Source: Crocosphaera sp.
GTDB lineage: Bacteria > Cyanobacteriota > Cyanobacteriia > Cyanobacteriales > Microcystaceae
Assembly: GCF_030064895.1 (NCBI RefSeq)
Contig: NZ_JASJEB010000063.1
Location: 1 to 63,144, forward strand
DNA length: 63,144 nt
Direction of reading: 5' to 3'
Shown: positions 57,035 through 63,144 of the stretch, piece after piece
Layout: the number at the start of each line of letters is the position of its first letter
Position numbering within the stretch: position 1 is the first letter of the stretch
Program-made: the position numbers and the translations under genes
The notes under the pieces: generated by a model
Told to the model about the DNA's origin: nothing
Seen by the model: the letters and a program-made list of their open reading frames with translations, nothing else
The model's database searches: none

Positions 57035-57508
57035 TTAGCTAGGATTGACCCACATTAGGGTTTGACCGTATTCCACTGGTTCCCCGTTGGTAACAGCTAT
57101 TTCCATCACCTCTCCAGTGACCTCTGCTTCGATTTCGTTCATCAGCTTCATCGCTTCAATAATACAAACTGTTTGGGTATTACCGACACGATCGCCCACT
57201 TCCACAAAGGGGGGTTCATCTGGTGCAGGAGCGCGATAAAAGGTTCCTACCATTGGGGAGGTAATAGCAACCCATTCCTTGTCTGTGGGAGAGGGAACCG
57301 GTTCGGGGGGTGGGGTTGGTGTGGCAGGAACAGAAGGGGGTATGACCACTTCTGGGGTAGTTGCTATAGGGGGTTGAGTGGTGGCCGTTTTTGTTACGTC
57401 TCGTCGGACTGTTAACTCAAAGGTTTCTGTTTTTAAGCTGACTTCGGCAATATCGGTGTGAGCGATCGCCCCTAATAACTCTCGTAGTTCGTTAAAATTA
57501 ATTGACAC
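57035..57508 (-). CDS. accB: Biotin carboxyl carrier protein of acetyl-CoA carboxylase
   Basis: A 157-residue BCCP. An N-terminal helix (INFNELRELLGAIAHTDIAE) leads through a Pro-rich linker (PPIATTPEVVIPPSVPATP) to the biotinyl domain, with ITSPMVGTFYRAPAPDEPPF and the biotin lysine in EAMKLMNEIEAE. It carries CO2 between AccC and the carboxyltransferase for fatty-acid synthesis. It follows efp in the same direction, separated by 38 bases, a linkage common in cyanobacteria. Confidence 0.95.
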   Translation of the reverse strand: MSINFNELRELLGAIAHTDIAEVSLKTETFELTVRRDVTKTATTQPPIATTPEVVIPPSVPATPTPPPEPVPSPTDKEWVAITSPMVGTFYRAPAPDEPPFVEVGDRVGNTQTVCIIEAMKLMNEIEAEVTGEVMEIAVTNGEPVEYGQTLMWVNPS

Positions 57509-57546
57509 AAATTATCCATCCCATAATCATTGATTGACACTTCCTC

Positions 57547-58107
57547 TTAGGTTTCTCGGCCTAAATAGGAACCATCACGGGTATCTACTTTGATTTTTTC
57601 CCCAATGGAAATAAACAAGGGAACCATTACTTGCGCCCCAGTTTCCACCGTAGCAGGTTTCGTTCCTCCAGTTGCTGTGTCTCCTTTAACTCCCGGATCG
57701 GTATCTATTACTTCTAGGAAAACGGAGGTGGGTAGTTGTACCTCTAAGACGGTCTCGTTCCAGAAGAGAACATCAGCTTCCATTTCCTCTTTGATGTAGT
57801 TGACCGTTGTTCCCATTTGGTCAGGGTTTAAACGCACTTCTTCATAGGTTTCCATATCCATAAAGACGTATTGTTCTCCATCTTTATAGGTATGTTGCAT
57901 GGTGCGTTTTTCTAAGTTGGCCTGGGGAACAGTTTCTCCTGCACGGAACGTCTTCTCCACCACGCTTCCGGTTTGAGCATTTTTTAGTTTGGTTCGCACA
58001 AAAGCCGAACCTTTACCGGGTTTAACGTGCAGAAATTCAACAACGCGCCACACTGAACCATCTAATTCAATGCTAGTCCCAGTCCGAAAATCGTTACTAG
58101 AAATCAT
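57547..58107 (-). CDS. efp: Translation elongation factor P
   Basis: A 186-residue [24 protein letters not shown] opens domain 1. [17 protein letters not shown] carries the tip Lys. [19 protein letters not shown] and [22 protein letters not shown] are also present. It helps the ribosome through polyproline stretches; the Pro-rich BCCP linker encoded by the next gene may itself need it. First gene of the efp-accB pair. Confidence 0.95.
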   Translation of the reverse strand: MISSNDFRTGTSIELDGSVWRVVEFLHVKPGKGSAFVRTKLKNAQTGSVVEKTFRAGETVPQANLEKRTMQHTYKDGEQYVFMDMETYEEVRLNPDQMGTTVNYIKEEMEADVLFWNETVLEVQLPTSVFLEVIDTDPGVKGDTATGGTKPATVETGAQVMVPLFISIGEKIKVDTRDGSYLGRET

Positions 58108-58209
58108 GAAAGGGTTTTAGAGCTTATAAATTCCAGATTTATTCTACAAGAGTTTGGAACATTTAACCGTTATTTAGTCACTATATTTAACATCTTTTTG
58201 ATTATTGTC

Positions 58210-59100
58210 TTATCTAAGATGATCTGAGAAAAATTGTTGGGTTTTTTCCCAAGCATCGGCGGCCGCTTCTGGGTTATAACGTTCCCCTGATGGGTTGGCA
58301 AAAGCGTGATTAGCGTTGGGATAGATATATACGTCAACTTCTTTGTTAAGAGACTGCAAGGCCATTTCAAATTTTTTAACGGTTTCGGGAGATGGCCTTT
58401 GATCTAACTCGCCAAAAATCCCTAAAATGGGCATTTCCAGGGCTTTTAGTACCTCTGGATTGGTTTCTAATTCTCCCCCATAGTAGATAACCGCAGCATC
58501 CAGGGTTTTAGGGAATAATAAGGCGGTTTGCAAGGATAAACTACCCCCGAAACACCATCCAATAGAAGCGATGGTTGGGACGTTTTTTTCTTGGTCTAAA
58601 TACTCATAGGCTAAGGTAAGATTTTCTCGCAGGCGATCGCGATTATTTCTGGCTTCGGTGACTAATTCTCTGGCTTTTTCGGGTGTTTCGGCTGCTTCTC
58701 CGCCATACATATCTACGGCTAAGGCTGTATAACCCAGTTCTGCTATTTTACGGGTCATGGCTTTGATATTATCGTTGAGTCCCCACCATTCATGGATGAC
58801 AATAATTCCGGGTAAGGGGCGATCGCTGTTTTGGGGAGAGGCCAAATAACCTGCGATCGCTTCTCTTCCTAAGGTTCCGTAAGTTACCATCTCTGCGCTA
58901 ACACCATCATTTTCGGTTGGTGCTTGGGTTAAAATATGGGTAGGTATGGGTCGCTCATTTTGATGAACTTGCCACATATAATCTGCATAATTATCTTGAG
59001 GAGGTAACTGTGTATCTGTAGCAAACAGATTTGATTGCCACCCAATTATCACTAAAAAGGTTCCTAAAAGCAGTGCAATAAATAAACGCATAGATAACAT
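58210..59100 (-). CDS. Dienelactone hydrolase family protein, secreted
   Basis: A 296-residue protein with a signal-like N-terminus (LFIALLLGTFLVIIGWQSN). It has VIHEWWGLNDNIKAMTRKIAE, YTALAVDMYGG, and ASIGWCFGGSLSLQTALL with Cys as the nucleophile. The acid and His are in GELDQRPSPE and PNANHAFANPSGERY. Dienelactone hydrolases open unsaturated lactones; the true substrate is unknown. It is transcribed alone. Confidence 0.85.
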   Translation of the reverse strand: MLSMRLFIALLLGTFLVIIGWQSNLFATDTQLPPQDNYADYMWQVHQNERPIPTHILTQAPTENDGVSAEMVTYGTLGREAIAGYLASPQNSDRPLPGIIVIHEWWGLNDNIKAMTRKIAELGYTALAVDMYGGEAAETPEKARELVTEARNNRDRLRENLTLAYEYLDQEKNVPTIASIGWCFGGSLSLQTALLFPKTLDAAVIYYGGELETNPEVLKALEMPILGIFGELDQRPSPETVKKFEMALQSLNKEVDVYIYPNANHAFANPSGERYNPEAAADAWEKTQQFFSDHLR

Positions 59101-59192
59101 TGATAAATAACATTTTTAAGTTATCATAACTTTTAAAAAATTGCCTGTACAAATTATTATATTAGTTATCAATTCTCACTTTTTAATTAACA

Positions 59193-60536
59193 TTGACTCA
59201 ACAAGATACTCATATTCAACAAACTCGTGCTAGTCTTCAACAAGCTTTATCCTGGTATACTAGCGTCCGTCGTCATTGGAATTATCCGCCAAATTTAGAA
59301 CTTCAAGCTGCTGTAAAACAAGATTTACAAGCGTTAAAATCTTCTTTAGATAAAATAGAAAATAATGTTATTAAAATTGCTACCTTTGGCTTAGTAAGTC
59401 GGGGAAAATCTGCTGTTATCAATGCCTTAATGGGTCAAAATATTCTCGAAAGTGGGCCGATTCATGGGGTAACAAAATGGCCTCAATCTGTTCGTTGGAC
59501 TCCTCCTAGTAGTAAGATTAAAGTTGAGTTTATCGATACTCCTGGATTAGATGAAATTGATGGCAGAGAACGGGAAATTATGTCTCGAAATATTGCCGAT
59601 GAAGCAGATTTAATTTTATTTGTGATTTCTGAGGATATTACTCGCAGCGAATATGAGGCATTATTAGAGCTAAAAAAAGCCCTAAAACCTATTATTTTAG
59701 TCTTTAATAAAATTGATCTCTATCCTGATAAAGATATACAAACGATTTATGAACAATTACAGAAAATTGGACTAAGTTCTAATATTGACGAGAAATTATT
59801 GATTGCTGCTGAAGATATTGTTAGGGTGGCAGCTTCTCCTAAACCTATACCTATTTTAGTTAAATATCCTGATGGCAAAACAGCAGAGGAATGGGAAATA
59901 CCTCCAGCAATAATTGATGAATTGAGAAACAAAATTTTGTTTCTTTTAAATCAAGAGGGAAAATCTTTATTATGTTTAAATGCTTTGCAAAAAGCGAAAA
60001 AAGCAGAGGAAAATATTGCTAGAAAAACAGTAGAAAATAGAAAAAAAGAAGCAGAAGAAATTATTTGGAAATATGTTAAATATAAGTCGGTTGCAGTTGC
60101 TGTTAACCCTATCGCTTTTCTGGATATTATGGGAGGAAGTGTAACAGATTTAATTTTAATTCGTTCTTTAGCTAGATTATACGGACTACCAATAACTAAT
60201 CATGAAGCAGGAAAATTATGGCGCAAAATTTTGTTAAGTTCTGGAGGTTTATTATTGGGAGAAATTGCAACAGGTTTAATCTTGGGGTTAGGAAAAACAG
60301 CTTTAGCAGTGTCGAGTTTTATAGAAAATCCTGCTATTTTAACGACTTATGGAAGTACAGCTATCATGCAAGGTGGTTTCGCAGCTTATGGGACTTATAT
60401 TATTGGTAAAGCAGCACAAGAATATTTAGAAAAAGGATGCAGTTGGGGAGATATTGGACCGAGTATGGTCATTAAAAATATTATTAATCAAGTTGATCCT
60501 AATACTATTATTTATCGTTTACAAATAGATGATTAA
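59193..60536 (+). CDS. Dynamin/Era-like GTPase, DUF697-type
   Basis: About 447 residues with TTG at 59193 as the likely start. P-loop GLVSRGKSAVINALMG, switch II VEFIDTPGLDEIDG, and NKID are present, so it binds GTP. A coiled helical middle (KKAKKAEENIARKTVENRKK) and hydrophobic C-terminal segments (GGLLLGEIATGLILG, GGFAAYGTYIIG) fit the DUF697 group of membrane-linked GTPases. Function is unknown; membrane remodelling or envelope roles are guesses. Confidence 0.78.
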   Translation: MTQQDTHIQQTRASLQQALSWYTSVRRHWNYPPNLELQAAVKQDLQALKSSLDKIENNVIKIATFGLVSRGKSAVINALMGQNILESGPIHGVTKWPQSVRWTPPSSKIKVEFIDTPGLDEIDGREREIMSRNIADEADLILFVISEDITRSEYEALLELKKALKPIILVFNKIDLYPDKDIQTIYEQLQKIGLSSNIDEKLLIAAEDIVRVAASPKPIPILVKYPDGKTAEEWEIPPAIIDELRNKILFLLNQEGKSLLCLNALQKAKKAEENIARKTVENRKKEAEEIIWKYVKYKSVAVAVNPIAFLDIMGGSVTDLILIRSLARLYGLPITNHEAGKLWRKILLSSGGLLLGEIATGLILGLGKTALAVSSFIENPAILTTYGSTAIMQGGFAAYGTYIIGKAAQEYLEKGCSWGDIGPSMVIKNIINQVDPNTIIYRLQIDD

Positions 60537-61034
60537 AATTAATGTATTATTATCTATTTTTACTCAATAAATATTATTCAAAAAAACGATCAATTCGTCA
60601 TTTACTTCAGCGCTTATTTCAGCAATTTCTCTAATTTAGAGTATTATTTAATACTAATATTTTGGTTTATGATCATAAGTATATCAGAAATTAATTCGTT
60701 AAAACCTCCTGAAATTATAAAGATAATCAACAACTCAGTTCAAAAATACTGAACTGTTCTATACAGAGAAAAAACGATTTTTTATTATTTTTCATGGACT
60801 ATTGTTGTTGTATTGAACAATTTTGCAAAGAAATAGTAATAAAGTCTTGTCCCGTAATACGCGATCTCAGTGGTTTTTTATTTTCAGGGTGTAAGTCAAT
60901 TTTAAGTGAACTAAAATCACGAGGTTTGTTATTATTCTTGCGTTCTTTCTTACGTTCTTCTAAAAAATTTAGTATTCTATTGATAGAAATAATTATATAC
61001 TTAATAAATCAGAACATAAACTCTCATATTTATA
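60537..61034. other. Intergenic region between GTPase and mgtE
   Basis: About 500 bases. The stretch 60799-61008 is open on the minus strand and listed separately. A CAGTTCA...TGAACTG inverted repeat lies around 60737-60758. Nothing else is recognisable. Confidence 0.5.
60799..61008 (-). pseudogene. Possible remnant of a small gene
   Basis: The minus-strand frame reads FLEERKKERKNNNKP, then DFSSLKIDLHPENKKPLRSR, then ITGQDFITISLQNC and a stop. The composition is protein-like, but there is no ATG, GTG or TTG at a sensible place. It is either a degraded gene or a frame by chance. A plus-strand frame across the same bases has poor composition and was left out. Confidence 0.3.
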
Positions 61035-62429
61035 CTAGATATTTAAAATAAATTTAGCGATAGTAAAGTAAACAAAAATTCCCAAAATATCCACAACAGT
61101 AGTAATAAATGGTGCAGACATCAAAGCAGGATCAAATCCCATTTTCTTGAAAAGAAAGGGTAAAGCTGCACCTGTTGTTGCTGCAATGATTGTAATCGCA
61201 ATTAAACTAAATCCTACGGTTAAACCTATTTCTAGTTTACCCAATAATAGGAAAATTAAAACAATAACAAAGATAGCTAAAATAATTCCTAATAATCCCC
61301 CCGTGATTAACTCTTTAATAATAATAGGAAAAGGTTTCTTATCTCTTAATTCATCTGTGCTTAAACCTCGAATAATAACAGTAGATGATTGTGCGCCAAC
61401 ATTTCCTCCCGCATCAATTAATAATGGAGTAAAGAAAGCTAAAGTAACAACTTCTTCTAATACTTCCTCAAAATTACTCATTAAAAAGACAGTCACAGAA
61501 TTAGTAACTAATAAAATCAGTAACCAAGGAATCCGTTTTTTAGTAACCTTATAAAAGCCTAATTTAAAGTAATTTTCGTCTTCTTCTGCTGCTTCAATAG
61601 CACCCATTTTATAAATATCTTCCGTTGCTTCTGCTTCCAAAATATCAATAACATCATCAACAGTAACCACCCCTAATAAATTCTCATCTTGATCAACAAT
61701 AGGTAAAGCAATTAAATCATATCTTTGAATTAATTTAGCAACCTCTTCTTGATCCGTATTAGTATAAGCATAAATAATATTTGTGGTCATAATTTCTGAA
61801 ATAATTGTCTCTGGATTAGCGATAATTAAATCTTTTAATGATAATGTCCCCCTCAACTTTTTACTATCATCAGTAACGTAAATATAATAAGCAACTTCGA
61901 TTTCATTAGCGAGATTTCTAATTTTAGTTTGTGCTTCGGTAACTGTAATATTTTCTTTCACATAAATATATTCAGGAGTCATAATTCTCCCGGCTGTATT
62001 GGCAGCATAACCCAACAATAAAGCATTAAATTCCCTTTCTTGTGGGGTTAATTGTGCCACCAAATTTCTCACTAATTGAGGGGGTAACTCATCCAATAAC
62101 TTAACCCTCTCATCAGGAGACATATTATTAATTATTTCCACCGCTTCTGTGTCTTTAAAATCTTCAATTAGTGATTGCTGAGTTGCTTTATCTAAATATT
62201 TATAAACTTCAATCGCTTCCTGTTTCTTTAATAGTCGAAAAGCAATAATTTGCATAGTTTTTGGCAAATCAGCGATCGCCTCAGCAATATCAACAGAAGC
62301 AACAGGAATTAATAAAGTTTTCGCAGCTTCATAATTTTTAGCTTCTAAAAATATTAATAATTGCTTGTTAATAACATCTCTTAAATTACTCCTTGACCCT
62401 TGAGAAAAATCCACCACTCTATCATTCAT
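61035..62429 (-). CDS. mgtE: Magnesium transporter MgtE
   Basis: A 464-residue Mg2+ channel. The N-terminal helical domain carries EIINNMSPDERVKLLDELPP, a tandem CBS pair (LGYAANTAGRIMTPEYIYV, IISEIMTTNI and LPIVDQDENLLGVVTVDDV), a plug helix, and five membrane helices with SVTVFLMSNFEEVL, LIDAGGNVGAQSSTVIIRGL (pore Asp/Gly region). It dimerises in the plasma membrane and closes when cytoplasmic Mg2+ is high. Length is normal. Confidence 0.93.
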   Translation of the reverse strand: MNDRVVDFSQGSRSNLRDVINKQLLIFLEAKNYEAAKTLLIPVASVDIAEAIADLPKTMQIIAFRLLKKQEAIEVYKYLDKATQQSLIEDFKDTEAVEIINNMSPDERVKLLDELPPQLVRNLVAQLTPQEREFNALLLGYAANTAGRIMTPEYIYVKENITVTEAQTKIRNLANEIEVAYYIYVTDDSKKLRGTLSLKDLIIANPETIISEIMTTNIIYAYTNTDQEEVAKLIQRYDLIALPIVDQDENLLGVVTVDDVIDILEAEATEDIYKMGAIEAAEEDENYFKLGFYKVTKKRIPWLLILLVTNSVTVFLMSNFEEVLEEVVTLAFFTPLLIDAGGNVGAQSSTVIIRGLSTDELRDKKPFPIIIKELITGGLLGIILAIFVIVLIFLLLGKLEIGLTVGFSLIAITIIAATTGAALPFLFKKMGFDPALMSAPFITTVVDILGIFVYFTIAKFILNI

Positions 62430-62666
62430 AACTTAATTAACGAGAGAAGATAAACAACTCAAAGATTATATCAAATATTCTTTAGAAAAAATACGCCTTG
62501 TATTAAGCAATACATCAACGTCATTAGTCAATTGACAACTTGCTAACTATCTTTACTTAATAAATATTCTAGAGATATTTTAGAAATTAAGGGATGGTGA
62601 AATCTCAGATAAACTATTATTATGAGAATCAGATTTTTGAATCCTCTTACTGACAGAAGAGTTAAC

Positions 62667-62697
62667 GAAGTCAGAAGTTCCTCACTACATTCCGGCT
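62667..62697. repeat. Dispersed repeat shared with 44409-44440 (inverted)
   Basis: GAAGTCAGAAGTTCCTCACT and the following bases are the reverse complement of the segment near 44409 with a few changes. Confidence 0.7.
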
Positions 62698-62700
62698 CTA

Positions 62701-62757
62701 GCGAACAGAAGTTGTTTTTGAGACAGAGATTTCTGCTCTGTCTCAAAAACGGTTCGC
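62701..62757. repeat. Long inverted repeat
   Basis: Outer arms GCGAAC/GTTCGC enclose a perfect 15-base stem, GTTTTTGAGACAGAG against CTCTGTCTCAAAAAC, with loop ATTTCTG. It is strongly self-complementary and could be a mobile-element end or a transcript terminator. Confidence 0.85.
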
Positions 62758-62950
62758 CTTAAAAGGCGGGGCTTCAGACCCAATGATTTTCGGTGAAATG
62801 AGTGGCTTTTGATTTCTAACTTTTGACTTGTGAACTATGGAGCGTCAAATATCCGGAAAAGACTCAGAAAGCTATTTTTAGAACAGACTGAGGCACGGAT
62901 ATTTGTAGTAGTGCAGCCGCATTTGCGGAACGAAACCGTAGTGTCTTTTT

Positions 62951-62976
62951 GGAGATCGCCATTGAAGGCGATCTCC
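62951..62976. repeat. Perfect short inverted repeat
   Basis: GGAGATCGCC, loop ATTGAA, GGCGATCTCC. It contains a GCGATC core on each arm. Confidence 0.85.
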
Positions 62977-63051
62977 GTCAAACAATATATAGGTTCTGTG
63001 TCTAGCAACGGAAAATTTACCGAGCTTAATTCTCAACCTCTTTAACCTAAT

Positions 63052-63101
63052 GTCGGGCAGAATTCCCTTATCCACGCTTAGGTTAGGGATGAATGCCCGA
63101 C
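63052..63101. repeat. Imperfect inverted repeat, element-end-like
   Basis: GTCGGGCAGAATTCCCT faces AGGGATGAATGCCCGAC across a 16-base loop, with 13 of 17 positions pairing. Such ends occur on IS200/IS605-type elements, but no transposase is seen here, so the class is uncertain. Confidence 0.55.
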
Positions 63102-63144
63102 CAGTAAACAAACTGCGAAGCATCCATATTCCAGAATCTTGTGT

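Larger units (their letters stand above)
62430..63144. other. Gene-free terminal region rich in inverted repeats
   Basis: No convincing gene across 715 bases; open frames of up to 81 codons run through the repeats in conflicting phases. It holds a 62667-62697 dispersed repeat, a long hairpin at 62701-62757, a perfect hairpin at 62951-62976 and an imperfect one at 63052-63101. It may be an edge of a mobile element lying mostly outside the window. Confidence 0.5.

Noticed and set aside
60794-61051. Plus-strand frame of 85 codons
   Set aside because: Its composition is Cys/Leu/Ile-rich and untypical, and the opposite strand has the more protein-like frame.
62830-63123. Two open frames of 71 and 81 codons on opposite strands
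   Set aside because: They run through hairpins on both strands in conflicting phases, have unusual composition and lack ribosome-binding sites; treated as repeat DNA.

Overview
The window is AT-rich chromosomal DNA from a cyanobacterium. Evidence is the many GCGATCGC (HIP1-type) octamers and cyanobacteria-typical genes: the DUF3038/DUF4335 pair, DUF1830, DUF4079, Ycf33/DUF751, Psb32, an MPBQ/MSBQ methyltransferase like Synechocystis Sll0418, a CobA-HemD fusion, and the efp-accB neighbourhood. The gene set and base composition suggest a unicellular Crocosphaera/Cyanothece-like organism; that genus guess is inference.

Layout. 0.3-1.6 kb: the DUF3038-DUF4335 pair. 2-24 kb: a large accessory island of glycosyltransferases, PAPS-type sulfotransferases, a GT32 sugar transferase, an SAM methyltransferase, two NTP_transf_5-like proteins, two HPr-kinase-like proteins, a PqqD-like protein with an unusual C-terminal tail, an ABC exporter, and a sugar-acid pair (uronate-dehydrogenase-like plus SMP-30 lactonase-like). 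24-36 kb: housekeeping and conserved genes (glyS, a radical SAM protein, DUF4079, DUF1830, tocopherol/plastoquinone methyltransferase, an FAD monooxygenase, a type IIA topoisomerase A subunit) plus a TnpB remnant. 36.3-38.1 kb: an AAA ATPase + DUF4276 couple, possibly defensive. 38-46 kb: ileS, two tandem secreted paralogs, recO, ycf33, a collapsed kinase gene, cobH and psb32. 46-55.7 kb: initiator tRNA, a pilin, a GT39 membrane transferase, an alpha/beta hydrolase, cobM, a Ser/Thr kinase and cobA-hemD. 55.9-62.4 kb: ilvC, accB, efp, a dienelactone hydrolase, a DUF697-type GTPase and mgtE. The last 0.7 kb holds strong inverted repeats and no convincing gene.

The most interesting part is the 2-24 kb island. 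Six gene families occur twice, in mirror order around the PqqD-like gene at 12.4 kb: NTP_transf_5, GT4-with-tail, GT2, a second GT4, sulfotransferase and HPr kinase, then the reverse. The PqqD-like protein has an RRE-type domain followed by a tail with an F-x2-P-x-L-x2-Y pattern. That closely resembles the leader motif that lasso-peptide RRE proteins bind. A terminator separates it from the HPr-kinase-like gene and the exporter. No lasso cyclase or transglutaminase-type protease lies in the window. The parts therefore suggest a RiPP-like or exported, kinase- and sugar-modified product (or a regulated glycan) whose chemistry is not obvious. This is a hypothesis.

Three cobalamin/siroheme genes (cobH, cobM, cobA-hemD) are scattered between 44 and 54.5 kb. 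Several gene remnants (a sulfotransferase-like tail, TnpB, a ParA/MinD-like ATPase, a kinase-WD40) and several dispersed repeat families show that the window has been actively rearranged.
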